From contig JAOCPU010000003.1 of NCBI GenBank assembly GCA_035772785.1, positions 868,001 through 932,000 on the forward strand: DNA of 64,000 nucleotides, written 5' to 3'. Origin of the DNA: Phlebiopsis flavidoalba (lineage: Eukaryota; Basidiomycota; Agaricomycetes; Polyporales; Phanerochaetaceae). Below the pieces are notes generated by a model. That model was not told where the DNA came from and ran no database searches. It saw nothing but the letters and a program-made list of their open reading frames with translations. Numbering within the stretch: the first letter of the stretch is position 1; each line of letters opens with the position of its first letter. Below, piece after piece: positions 15,671 through 26,660 of this stretch. The translations under genes were made by a program, and so were the position numbers.

Positions 15671-17702
15671 TCATTGTATCCATGTTCCTCCATGATGGTA
15701 ATCTAGAACTCGATCCTCTTCCCAATATTTCTGTTCGGCGGGCAGTACAGTAGTCATAGTGCTGGCTTCGGTACCCGCGCGCTGCAGCTTCCTTTGCAAC
15801 TTCCTCGCGCCCGTCATAACTCCGCCAGAGGTTGCTTGTTGGTGAGACCCTACGACTCAGCTCGGCGTCCCAACCGCGCTTGAGGACTCAGCAATCTATG
15901 ACTAATGGGGAGCTAGAGTGAGAGACACAGTAACACGACCTGAGAAAGACGTACGAGTGCAGGATATTTAGAACATCTTCGGACCCTTGGGCGTTGAGCC
16001 GATACCGTCCGAAGTCGGACCCGAGACCGACGCTAGAGCAATTTTGTTAAGATACCGTTTTAGAGTTATACACTGTCTACGGCCTATGATTCCGGGCACA
16101 TACTGTTCTTGCCCGCCACCTTTCCGATATGCTCACGTGATCAGCAACGACCCTGCACGGTGGCCTCGCGTGATCCGCAACGAAATCCGGAGCAAAGTTG
16201 ACCATCAACGACGAACACGTCGTTGGCCTTCCCACCATCTCAAGGATGTCGTCGACGGTTCACGTTGTGGACAGCCCTCGTGCGTATGCACCCGCGGCCG
16301 AGGGCGAAGAGTGTCAGACCCGATGACGGGTCGCCCGTTAGAGTACTTGATTGCCTGGCGGGCGGTGTCGGTCGGACGTCGTGCGAGAGATCAGACGAGC
16401 CATTTTCCAATGCCGGGTTCATTTTTCTCTCTTCGATAAGCCGTGCTAGCCCCAATGGACTGTGTTTTAAACGGCTTCAACAGGGCCTCCGAGTGGCAGG
16501 AATGGGGACAAGGCAGGAACGCGTACCTCAGTCACCACCCCATTTGGTGGTCGGAGTGTACCGCATGAGTCGGCGAACGCATTATGACAGGTTGTGCGTG
16601 AGGGTGATGTAAGCGGACCGCCGAGGATGTACAGCTGACGGAAAGAACGGCAATGGAGTTTCCAAGTTGGTGACCTCCTCTGTGAAGAAATATCAGTTTG
16701 AGCGCATTTGTTGCACTGGCAATACTTACCCCTCATACACCAATCAAACTTGGCGATTTTGCCCCGTGGTGAATCGCGGTGTTGATATCCTGAGTCGTGA
16801 GAGCGAGTTGGAAAGTCTATGAAAATATGGTCAGTACGTCGGAGTGGCGCGACGTATACCATATGCACCTCCGGGTACTTGTCGATGAGGATTCGGGCTA
16901 TATCAATCTGTTCCAGGGTGTCCCTATGAGGTCCATGTGAGCGGACGTCATTGCAGTAAACCCCTGTGAGAAACATACCGGACACGCCAGGTACTGTTTC
17001 AAAAAGTCTTCGCCTTCGTCGTAGCCCGCCCAATCCGCACAAGCAACGAACGCGGACCTGTAGCATGACCCACCATGCGTCAAGCTTGATGTACATGTCG
17101 TGAACGCTAAACCCTTGAAACATACCAGAAGAATCCGCCGACCTGACCCTTCCTCAAACGAGGAATGTCGACATGTTGAGGAATCTCGCCATTTAGGTCG
17201 AATGCGGAAGCATTGTTTAGCGTAATAAGGCCCGCACAAAGATGGGCCACAGGCAGGTCTAAAGTATGCTCTGTCAGCACGGTGGATAACAACCCGGTCA
17301 AGAAGGTTTACCAATATGTCCGTACCCTAACAATTTTATATCGTCAAGCAGATGTATATGAGTAAGTGAAGAACTTCACATACGATGACCGGAGACCTCT
17401 TCATTATATGCAGAGCAGCTCTTGAGGGTCACTCGGGAGTTTGTCGCTCCTCCTGGCCATGTCCATCTGCCCAGAACTCCCAAACCACGAATAACGAGAT
17501 AGTATAACGGCCCAAACAGCCAATCATGCGGAAGAAAACCTTGCTCGCGGACGGCCTCTGACGAGGACTGTTCGACCACAAGCGCATTGGTGGCTCGACC
17601 CTTCTCCTGGCCGAGAACCGAGGTAGAGGCACCGTCAGTGCCGACGCGTCTGTTTCTCCCAGAGACGAAAGGAAGAAACTTCATTTTGAGTGACGAGGAC
17701 AA
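15671..17702 (-). CDS. Membrane dipeptidase, peptidase family M19 (renal dipeptidase-like)
   Basis: Zinc dipeptidase with a TIM-barrel fold. A putative N-terminal signal anchor (LAVWAVILSRYSWFG near 17510-17465) precedes the catalytic domain. Pieces in order: HTLDLPV near 17255 (site of the first metal motif), ASAFDLNGEIPQHVDIPRL and KGQVGGFFW near 17220-17125, WAGYDEGEDFLKQYLA near 17020, an intron, then DTLEQIDIARILIDKYPE near 16900. After a further intron come GGHQLGNSIAVL near 16650 and THNCHNAFADSCG near 16580. Next are DLSH near 16405, RAVHNVNR near 16270, MVNFAPDFVADH near 16190 and SDFDGIGSTPKG near 16000. The C-terminal part is hard to follow and ends near 15671. Gene order and length of about 430 residues fit the family. 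It converges on Prp22 with about 340 bp between stops. Confidence 0.85.
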
Positions 17703-17907
17703 CGCAAGTGCTCAAGGCCACCTGGCTGTAGACCGTGGTGGGATGAGACGGAAGACGTGATTGATGCAGGGTTGCGCGTTGAGTAGTAAGCAATCCCATG
17801 TGAACGCATGGCGCGCCGGCCCGCGGTCAGTGGCGGGGCGGGATTGAATGCGCCACAATGGCTCCGCGTCTATCACTCGGCTTTCTTTTTCTTTTTTCAC
17901 TTCAGCG
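17703..17907. promoter_or_regulatory. Divergent promoter of the M19 dipeptidase and RPAP3-like genes
   Basis: Only about 205 bp lies between the two putative start codons. A long pyrimidine tract (17878-17903) ends in a CAG just before the plus-strand ATG, so it may be a core-promoter CT box or a 5' UTR intron acceptor. Confidence 0.45.
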
Positions 17908-19704
17908 ATGTCGACCGTTCCAGGATACACGAGACGCGAAGGATAAGGTGTGTTTTCATTCTCTATTGCTTTCTCGGCATGTACCGCACGCTACGTTAGG
18001 GAAATGCGGCTTTCAAGAGCGGCGACTTCCCTGCTGCGATAGGGCACTACACCGCTGCTATTCTCGCCGACCTCAAAGAACCCTACATACTGCGGCCTCA
18101 ATCGCGCTGCTGCCTACCTCAAACTAGGCAAGTATGTAATCTGACATACTTGAGCTATTCACAAGCTTCAGCTTGGCGTGTAGGAACGAAGATGCCACCG
18201 ACTGCCGCGAGCGTGCACGAACGGGGGGGGGGGGGGGACCGACTATCGAAACTCGACCAGAAGAACGTAAAGGCCTCGGTTCAAGACGACGGGGCAAGCA
18301 CGTTCAGGGCCTAAAAAGCGACGAATAAATTGAAGCGGGGCGAAAGAAGGTGCGTACGCTAGACAGTGAACAGGGAGCATGTCTCACAAATCGTTATGTC
18401 CAGACTTCAAACGGACACTGCCAACTAGGACCCCAGAAAAATGAGCAGCTAAACAGGACAGTAACTAAGATCAGAATAGGGTCTGTCTGCATTATAGAGC
18501 GTTATCGCATGCTGGAAAGGTGCGCCTTGTCTTATACTCATACCTTATGAATTTTGCTCATCTACCCACAGACGCCGATGTACAAATCGATGTCACCAAC
18601 ACCGGGGGGGGGGGGGGGGGGGGGGAGTCCCGCTCGTCGTCCAAAATTCCCTACCACTCACCTACCCCCGAGCCCCGTCCCCGCCTCGGCCCCCGCGGGG
18701 GCGCGGCGCCGAAATCGTAGACGAATTCCAATTCAAAATATGTTGCAACCAGCGATCCCGAGACAACCAGAAAGCATTGTCCTTCGAATACAGTCGCATA
18801 CGCACCCTGATATTCTACTATCTACTGCCCATCGGACGGACTCATTAAACATGTCTCCGGACTCAGAACATCGCACATTATCGTTCGCCGCATCGTCGAC
18901 CACCAACCTGGTCATCCTAACAAAAGCCACTTCCTTCAAGGATCTCAAGCAAGGGCACGAGGACACACATGTGAAGCACAGTCTCCCGGCCATGCGAATA
19001 TGCTTCTTTCTCAACTTCTCCACCATCCTCGGACGCCCAACCCAATCCGAAAGGCTCAGAATTGGGTGCGGGACGGCATATTCCGTGCCTATAATGGACC
19101 AGCAATAACATTCTTCAGAAACCCCGCTCACGGCCAGAGATCCGATAGTCCCACAACAGCAGCGCCTCCTGGCGCTGCGTCCAAGTATCCTGCACCCCAG
19201 TTCCCATGCCAACCATCTGGATACGATACAACGCGTCGAAAAGCCGCGAATCCGGTCCGCTTTACTCGCATGTTTCGAGTTCAATAGGGCAATGGAATGC
19301 CGTTTGAGCTCACCCCATCTGATGTTGAATAATATAGGTATATTTCCTAGCGTTGTAAAGTTATTCAATGAATTTTTGTAGATTGGGGGATTAACTGAAC
19401 GCTCATCCCTACCGTATGAAAACCTTACACCCATACCGTCTCCGACCTGTCGGTGTTCAGACATACGCATATGAAGCCCGGCTGCTGGGTATCCATTGAG
19501 ACAGTTCAAGTCTGTGCCTCGAGAATAGCCCGGAGTCTGACGCTTAAGAAACGGCTCAAGACGATATTATGGCTCAACATGGCTCGAGTCCCCAGTGAAG
19601 ATTCCGTGCCTACGCATTACAGTTTGGTCTTCCATTTAGCACCCAGGACGAGAGTGAAATTGGTGAAGGAGGTCCTTGGGACGGGGTCCGGCGCGGGAGT
19701 ATGA
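17908..19704 (+). CDS. RPAP3-like TPR co-chaperone (R2TP component)
   Basis: Likely an RNA polymerase II-associated protein 3-like (Spagh/Tah1-type) protein that links Hsp90 to the R2TP assembly complex. The first exon is MSTVPGYTRREGKDK, followed by an intron (about 17946-18000). Then a clear TPR repeat: GNAAFKSGDFPAAIGHYTAA, ILADLKEPT, NRAAAYLKLGKY near 18095-18130. A second TPR is seen in NEDATDC and FRRRGQARSGLKK near 18190-18310, interrupted by a 15-G tract. A low-complexity Ser/Pro linker follows with a 22-G tract. The C-terminal RPAP3_C-like piece reads FEFNRA near 19275 and SLVFHLAPRTRVKLVKEVLG near 19622-19680, ending GSGAGV and stop at 19704. The TPR call is firm. The continuity to the C-terminal domain is inferred from similarity and order. 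Confidence 0.7.
18223..18237. repeat. 15-base G homopolymer inside the TPR domain
   Basis: Falls inside the second TPR of the RPAP3-like gene, between the NEDATDC helix and the NVKA..RRGQA helix, where TPR repeats have no glycine run. Probable artefact. Confidence 0.9.
18604..18625. repeat. 22-base G homopolymer
   Basis: The longest pure tract of the window, in the linker of the RPAP3-like gene. It creates an apparent polyglycine that is probably not encoded by the organism. Confidence 0.9.
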
Positions 19705-20995
19705 TCATATTGAGAAAGGGGTTTGCTATAGAAAGGTTGTGGGGACGGTGTCAGCTCAGGCCGTCGGCTTGAAGTAGCTTCTTGGGTCCTATTCCATCCG
19801 CATATGAAAGGTGATGCATTGAGATATAATACAAGCAATCATAACAATACCAATCATAACATCCCATCTTGTACAGCGATCCAGTTCATACCGATTCGAG
19901 TCTTCCATGCCTTACAAAACGCATATATGTATCTCAAGCCACCCTCCATTGCCACCACGCCCCAATTGGGGTCTTCGGGCTCATGCTCCCAACCTGTCCA
20001 GTAGGCCTAGCGATCCCCAACTCCGGAGCGCACGCCGGTCGTGGTTCACCCGGGCCCGCCAATTGACGGCCCGACCTGCACACCCTCCGAAGCCCACTCC
20101 CACTCCGTCACGGTGCCTCCTTGTTGCGACGATAGCTGGCCAAACGGATCTCTTCGTAAACACTCAGCGGACATAAGAGAGGGAATGCGCACCATTGCGA
20201 CCCCACACAGACGCTGCCGTCACCGCCATGACCTTGACAAGTTTTTACCTGTAAGAGCGCCGCAAATCCTCTTCGGCCATCGCCAAGAGGCCCAAGCCTG
20301 CGCCACCCGCATCTGCCCCTCCAGCGTGGATGGTCGGAAAGCGTCTGGAGTTCGAAGTGTATGGTCCGGAAAAGTTTGATGTTGTAGTTGCGGGCGTGAG
20401 TGTGAGGCAGTGAAAAGCCAGTGATGCGGAATCTAATAGGTACGGTGAGAAGAAGTATTGCGTCTGGCCTAAACAAAAAGGGGTGCGTTCGAGTTTTGCC
20501 CTCGCGAAGCCGTGATACTACTAGCGATTAATGGACTCTAGCGGTCTGTGGGACTATCTTAGACTCACAATTATGGTCTAAAAGTTTATGTCAAGGGAGC
20601 TGAGTTAGTGAACGAGTGTGTTAGCCGACCCACCCCCGCGACCCCACTGCGCGAGGCGTGACATATCAAGTCGTGATAATCGAAGCCAGCAAACCTGCCC
20701 GTCTGTGTCGAATCGAACTAATGTCAAAAATACATCCCCCATTTTTTGGAGGGAAAGCCTTCTCACCCGGTCCATATTACCCTGTACATATCCGGGCCCA
20801 ATCCAAACTTAGACCTAAAGGCTCAGAGAGAAGGGCCTTCGGCAAAGTATACGCCGATAGAGGGTGGGGTAGTCATCAACACGTCGCCGTCAGAGATCTC
20901 ACAGTACGGTCTTTCCTTCACAGTCCTCGGGACCACTCAGAGGGCACACAAACACCACCAAAGCGCACATTATCCAAGGACAGCCAGCGGACGCT
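19705..20995. other. Unassigned region, possibly part of a proline-rich plus-strand gene
   Basis: About 1.3 kb. On the plus strand, frames near 19930-20130 are Pro/Arg-rich. A piece KRPKPAPPASAPPAWMVG followed by KRLEFEVYGPEKFDVVVAG (20282-20390) looks like real coding sequence ending at a GTGAGT-like donor. I cannot assign a family or join exons. Between 20620 and 20990 both strands stay open in several frames without motifs. Confidence 0.3.
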
Positions 20996-22547
20996 TCAAA
21001 TCGTGCAGCGTTTACGTTCTCGGCTCGTGTGTCGCGACTCCATATTCACATTCCCTGCTCCGTGTGCCTCCAGCATCTTCAGCTTCTCCTCCAGCCGCCC
21101 TGCACGACGACGCGACTCGCCGCGAGATACTTTCCAGTCCGCACGCAATTCCGCGGGCAGCAGGCACCGGGGGTCTGCGGCGCGGACGCACGGACACGAA
21201 AACAGGCATCAAGACGTCTCCGTGCTCGAAATAGGCCGGCGCGCTCGTCGTCCGAGTCGGTGGGTGGGGTATTCATCTTGGTCCTCTTCGACGTCGTCAA
21301 GCTCTCGTCTAACTGGTGAGAAGCCGGAGGGGGTGTAAATCGCTGTCATCGGCGTCGTATTCGTCGCTTGAAACGTCTAAGGGATCCCGCACCCCTCTGC
21401 ATCGTCAGGTAGAGGGACACTCAGGAAGGGCCCCCAGGCGCGTCGCGGGTTCAGGTAGCGCATGAGCGGTAGACCTCGGACTGGGCTCCTAGTCGGATGC
21501 GCTGGAATTCCCCTCTTCAGAGTGGTAGATGGGAATGAGGTGAGGCCGGGGCGGTAGACACTATTTCTGAATCATCCTCTGAATCTGTTTTTGGCCAGGA
21601 AGGGACCAACGCCAAGCATTGCGATGAGCTTGTAGAGTGTCTCGCGTTCTTGAGAAATGCTGCGAGGAGCAGAAGGAATCCGTGGACTTGTTGCATCGAG
21701 TATTTGCAATAGGCACGGACGAGCCAGACGAAGTGGCAAGAGGGGGCGAGGGGAGATGTTTAGACGATACCCCAAAGTTGATGGATTTTACAAGTCCCGG
21801 ATTGACACCGAATGAGAAAACGCGTTCCAGAAATGCGATGTTCTTGCTTGCGGGAATGGAGTGCAATGGATTCGCTTGCGCAGGAGTACCTGCTGGTTGC
21901 GCCCCCGAAGCATTCTCAGTGGAGTCAAATGCAGGTGGATAGGACGGCGCGCGGCGTATGACTTCTCGAAGTATTTGAGTGGCTAACGACGGGTCCTCCC
22001 AGAGATGTCGACCCCCTTCTCCGCCGGAAGGAGGGATAGGCATGGCAGTGTTCAAGGTAGATAGCAGTGCTTCCAAGATTTCAGTATAGTCGAAACGAGG
22101 TTTCCTCGTCGCTGACTCTTCCAGGGATGATAATGACTGCTGCTGCCGGTCAGCGCGGCTCGACGGAAGCAGCTTCGGAATGCATTGATTTTGGAAGGTA
22201 ATCAGAGCTCTCATCCGCGACTGACATTCATGTGCCCAGTCGAGGATGTGATCTTCTGATTCTACACGTTCGAGAAGTTATTGATCTTTCAAAGGCGTAG
22301 GTGACGCAACTGTGACATACCGCAGATGAACGTTTCGCGGGTCATCGAAAGTGGAAAGATATATCCTCCGCCATAGATGCTTGTCTTTGGGAGAGTATAT
22401 CAGCTTTCGCATTGCATTACACGTCTCTGCCAATGCTGCGATCGTCTTTGGGTGATCATACTCTGCCAAGAGCACAACGACATCTTCGATCAACTCTGCA
22501 GGCAAGCTGAGGAGCAGGCCTTCGTTCGGTGAGGACGCTGCATCCAT
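20996..22547 (-). CDS. F-box protein
   Basis: The N-terminal F-box (LSLPAELIEDVVVLLAEYD near 22508-22450, then AALAETCNAMRKLIY) would bind Skp1 in an SCF ubiquitin ligase. KDKHLWRRIYLSTFDDPRN follows, a form common in Agaricomycete F-box proteins. An intron of about 95 bp (22325-22230) leads to SRMRALITFQNQ. Then an open stretch of over 200 residues includes DYTEILEALLSTLNTAMPIP and NIAFLERVFSFG, and after a frameshift FYKLIAMLGVGPFLAKNRFRG near 21600. An acidic, Ser-rich part follows, and the end reads VSRGESRRRAGRLEEKLKM (coiled-coil-like) to a stop at 20996. An upstream in-frame Met at 22613 would add 22 residues. The target of the ligase is unknown. The 3' half has frameshifts and its end is tentative. 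Confidence 0.72.
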
Positions 22548-22844
22548 GTCTGCGTTCTGGGAGGATTCCAGTGAGCTACATACATTTGTCTCGGCTTGGC
22601 CCAGGGCATGCATGTACTTACTGGATCTGGTGCTTCAGTCCTCCTCCTGGAGTTCATGGTAGATGGGGTGAGAGCTCAGGCAGGTCAGATACGACTACTG
22701 CTTGGCGCTCGCAATGAGAACATCATATCCTCGGAGCGGCATGCAGCGGCCCGCGCGACGCGTCACTGCAATCTGACGCGTACGTGTGCGCTGCTAGCGT
22801 CATCCAAGCCCGGTACTAAGAGCACGTTGATTCTCGAAGAAGGA

Positions 22845-23762
22845 TTAATCATGCAAACACTTCACCTTTACACAGATGAAGTCGGCTCGTGCATGAGAGT
22901 GTGGCACCACAATTGAGGATGTCAGGATTGCATAAATGCCACGCGTGCGAAGGCAGCAGCCCTCCACGCCGTTGAATGTCATGACAATCTCATCCAACTG
23001 AACTTCCTCTTTCCGAACGTCGCCCTCCACCACTCGCCCCTCTTCTAGCAGTAAACGCCGGGGAAAACACCGGGAAGACAGCCAGACTCCGTCTTCGGCG
23101 TAACCCATTTGTCACCTCTCCGAAAAGCGACGTTGCGAATAGACGTCTCCGTGATCAGTCCATCCGGATTGTGCAGTAGAACGTCTATATGAGCATCCAA
23201 TGGATGTGGAATAGGGGTTAAATTCGCTCGAGCTCGTGCGGCATTATACAAGGGGCGGTGCGTGGTCTTGGTTCTGGTGTAGAGAGATGAAGGTTGTCGC
23301 TTCTGAGTCGACATAGATGATCCGTGTTGTTTGCGGGGACGGCTGGGTAGAGAGACAGTCTGGAGTTGTGAGTGGTGCGGCGGGAGATGCGAAAACAGTC
23401 AGACCGCCGTCATGACCTAACAGCACTCGTAGCTAAATGTCAAGCATGTCAAGGCGGGATTGAGTGAGCTGTCATAATCCACAAGTCAATACTTGACATA
23501 CCTTCAACGGTGCTGTATCGTTTTGCTCATGTGCCAGATCGACAGCGCTCTTGCATTTTTCTTCAAGCTCCTCATAGGTTACAGAAGGTAGGTACCATTG
23601 ATGCTCCTGCGCGGCAGCGCGGAGTCTGTCGAAATGGTAGCGCAAGAGCATGAACTCGGACGGCGTCCCATCATTAATACGGGTGTTCCAAAGCGCTGCC
23701 ACCAAAGCAGCGTCATATCTGAGGGAAGTCAACAAGCTGTGCGAGAAGCCTTGGGTGACCAT
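22845..23762 (-). CDS. Class IV PLP aminotransferase, aminodeoxychorismate lyase-like
   Basis: Probably 4-amino-4-deoxychorismate lyase, which makes p-aminobenzoate for folate. From Met 23762: FSHSLLTSLRYD, WNTRINDG and MLLRYHFDRLRAAAQEHQWY, which is the family's N-terminal pattern. An intron follows from about 23503. Then come LLGHDGGLTVFASPAAPLT near 23420, the catalytic-lysine motif TRTKTTHRPLYNAARAR near 23265, and the cofactor-site signature LHNPDGLITETSIRNVAF near 23180-23125. VFRRLLLEEGRVVEGDV near 23065 and FNGVEGCC near 22975 complete the fold. All expected fold-type IV motifs are present in order. Only one or two indels are needed, so sequence quality is good here. Branched-chain or D-amino-acid aminotransferase activity is an alternative within the same family. 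Confidence 0.85.
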
Positions 23763-24709
23763 CGCGGGCGCGGATATCTACTTTCAGACCAAGGTCAGCG
23801 CGACGGTGAAGCAGTGTTATGATTCAAGTCCCGCTCTGCGATAAACTTCAGCGTTTCATACAATGCGCAAATCACACACTTTACATGTAGCTGAGATCTG
23901 ATATGTCGGCAACGATAGCTTGGTGCGATTATCCGGTAGTGTGTGCTTCAGATTGAAGTCCGAGAGCAAAAAGTTGTGAGGCGTGGGAATACTGCTGATC
24001 TGGGTTGAGCGTCCTCATCACAGATAAGATAAGACAAATAGCGGGATCAGAAATACGATCATGTACGACGGAAACAGATCATCCTGCTGCTCGAGCATCT
24101 CTCCCAACTTGTCTTTCCGCACTGTCCGAGCCCATGACGCTGCAGACGTATCCGTAGACGCAGTATGTCGCTATGCTACCATCGACGCGCATGGGGCAGC
24201 GATGTACGGATGTCGGGTAAATTTCGACTATCCCGGAATAATGGCTGGCGCCGGTCTGGCAAGTGGATACTTCGATAGGCCCAAACGGGTAGAGCGAGAG
24301 CAGCAAAAACAATGAGACCATTATTTCTCAGCTTTCGTCTCGCCACCCTTGCCCTTGTCTACAACAAAAAACCAGCCAGCGTCCCGCGCAAAAGGGCTCA
24401 GCGTGGCTTCGCTGACACGGCCACTGCACCGTGCCGTCGAAACGGGGACATCCGCTCTGAGTTTGCCCACTCTCTACGCCGACGGAACAGCCCCTTCCCC
24501 TTCTACGGTCCCTCTCGTCCCTCAGAATGGCCGCCATCTTTTGCCCAAATACAGGCATCCGCTGTGGGTTCGATCGCTGTGCGCGAGTGACGCACCCCGA
24601 CGCGTGCATACTCTCGATTCACGGCGCTACCGACGTCCGGCTGACGATGTGCCGTTTGCAGAAAACCAGTCTACTACTCGACGTCACATCCGCTATCCGC
24701 TCTTGCCTC
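23763..24709. other. Unassigned region upstream of two divergent genes
   Basis: About 950 bp holding the promoter of the class IV aminotransferase (minus) and of the plus-strand unknown gene. Open frames of 80-90 codons occur on both strands without motifs. I see no RNA gene. Confidence 0.35.
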
Positions 24710-24717
24710 TATATAAA
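24710..24717 (+). promoter_or_regulatory. TATA box of the Ser/Pro-rich unknown gene
   Basis: TATATAAA about 77 bp upstream of the ATG at 24794, a normal fungal distance. It supports the chosen start. Confidence 0.6.
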
Positions 24718-24793
24718 CCATCCACGAACCTCCAGAAGCTCCTACCTGCGGGACTTTTGACTCGGTATTTCCCCAACGTCGCCTTACGAGTTT

Positions 24794-26228
24794 ATGAACG
24801 TCTACGACAAGTCTCCCCGCCTCCTAATGACGAATGCACTGGTGGGCAAGTTGCTTCTATCGCTTCGAGCTTTCTTTGTGGTTCTTAATGGTGAGTCCAA
24901 GATGCCCCCTTAATTTGTAGAGGTGTGTCTAGAGTCCATAGTATAGCTTTCACTCCAGAGTGTCGCTACTCTATTCGTCGCCATAGTCTTCCCCTTCTTT
25001 AAGGGCCGACTGCCTCCTACTGTTCCACGCCTCTCTAAAGAAGGAACGCCTGTCGATAACACCAGGTCTCAGGGCTCATCTAACACAACTATCGTCGTCG
25101 TCCCCGGCGACGGACACTACCGTCTATCCCTCGACGATGCCACCAGCGTCGTACGCCGCCACCGCTGCGAGGGGACCCGCACCATCTGCGATCACAATTG
25201 TCCCTCCAATCTCCGGGACGATCACCATCACAGCACATCCTGACAGTCAAGACCTCGCAATTACGACCACACTAAACCCATCAAACTCAGTACGCTGTCC
25301 CACAACGCCCACGCAAGGTCTCGACCTCGGCTCCCGTGAGCCCAAGGCTCGTCCCGGCTTCTCTGGAGAACGACAATAAAGACTCGCAAAGCATGATATC
25401 GGGTGCTAAACGTCTTCCGAGCGTCTTCCGTCGCAAAACCAAACGTTCAGGACCACGGTCGCCGTCGTTCAGCCTCGCGTAGTCTGTCGCCGATACGCGC
25501 ACTACTCCCTGAGATGAAGCGAGAACCCTCAGAGCCTGCCGACGCACATGACGACGCATACCGTATAAGCCCATTCCTGATGAGCATGAGGTTCTTCAAA
25601 CCAAATTTGTTAACCCATTCAAGAGCCTCAAGCCCAAGTCGCGACGGAACAGTTTTGGGTAAGCACGACATTCAGATACTCGTTATCGACAACGCTAATA
25701 GCTATTCAGCATCATCTCCCATGCCCGACGGCACGTCTTGCACCATCCCCTCGCCTTCCTCCTCGCCCGCCTCCACACCTCGCCGTCTCCTCAGCTCATA
25801 CATCACCCGCGCAATCCGCCCCCTGCACGACGCGCGCGGCGCGCCAGCCCCTCCCCCCGGCGCTGGAGCCTCTCCTCCACCGCATCCTCCTCCTCCGCAT
25901 CCTCCAGCAGCGCATCCTAACGTCCTCGTGCCGCTCGTGCGCCGCCCCGTCCCCCGCCCCGTCTCCCGCACGCACCCAGCCCTACGGCGCGCCGTACTTT
26001 TGCGCCGATGCCGCTGTCGCGCCCTAGCTCGCGCCGCGCGTCGAGCAGGCCGCGGGCCCTCGGAGAGGCGCCAAGGACGGTGCGCGCGATCTGCGCCGTG
26101 CGAACACGGTCGCGCGGAGTACGGCGGTGGAGGACGAGAACATGCTCGGTGTCTCGTTGGGGCAGGAGGCGACGCGGCATCGGCGGGTCCATTCGCTCGA
26201 TGTCGGTGTGGCGAAAGCGGCGCTGTAG
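24794..26228 (+). CDS. Unknown Ser/Pro-rich protein with hydrophobic N-terminus
   Basis: I do not recognise this gene. From ATG 24794 it reads MNVYDKSPRLLMTNALVG then a hydrophobic KLLLSLRAFFVVLNG, with a GTGAGT donor at 24891. The next exon has SVATLFVAIVFPFFKGRL, a second hydrophobic stretch. Then IVVVPGDGHYRLSLDDATSV and, after frame jumps, SAITIVPPISGTITITAHP near 25190-25240. A basic Ser-rich part follows (SGAKRLPSVFRRKTKRSG near 25400-25455). A very GC-rich part (25740-26050) is Pro/Ala-rich in every frame. The likely end reads ANTVARSTAVEDENMLG, then VAKAAL and a stop at 26226. The membrane or secreted nature is inferred from the hydrophobic segments. The minus-strand open frame here is a GC-driven shadow. 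Confidence 0.45.
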
Positions 26229-26660
26229 CGTCGGCAGCTGATTTGGTTTTGAGGCCGTTTTTCTTCATGGACATTTTGGATGCATACTATACGGGGAAGA
26301 GTTTTATAACGTAATAAAGGAATACCAAACAACAGGCAGTACAAACCACACATACCACCACTTTCGAGCCACATGTAGCATAGAAGCATAGTACCTGGAG
26401 CAATGACACAGCCACGAGGCATATAGTCCACGTTTATCAGCGCCACATCACACTTAATGCATACGGTATGGTCTGGCAAGGGAAGAGGTCCGAGCTGTAA
26501 TATGCGCTGCAAGGTGTCTGGAAATGCTTATCTCAGTATATACTACAACCTCAAACATGGCGGTCGTTTTGCGGCCCACCAATTATCAGGCACGGTAGAC
26601 CGTGCAACCGCGTAGCGCAACGAAAATGGTGTGACCCATGCACTCAGCTGATCGCACTCA

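Noticed and set aside
16467..17123. 218-codon minus open frame as an independent gene
   Set aside because: It is a frame-shifted patchwork of the M19 dipeptidase exons and introns, not a separate protein.
18733..19509. 258-codon minus-strand open frame
   Set aside because: Composition is unlike a natural protein (many Cys, Arg, Met, no domain), and the opposite strand carries the RPAP3-like reading.
25702..26274. 190-codon minus-strand open frame
   Set aside because: Arises from extreme GC content; Arg/Gly/Ala repeats only. The plus-strand frame has a plausible end and promoter.
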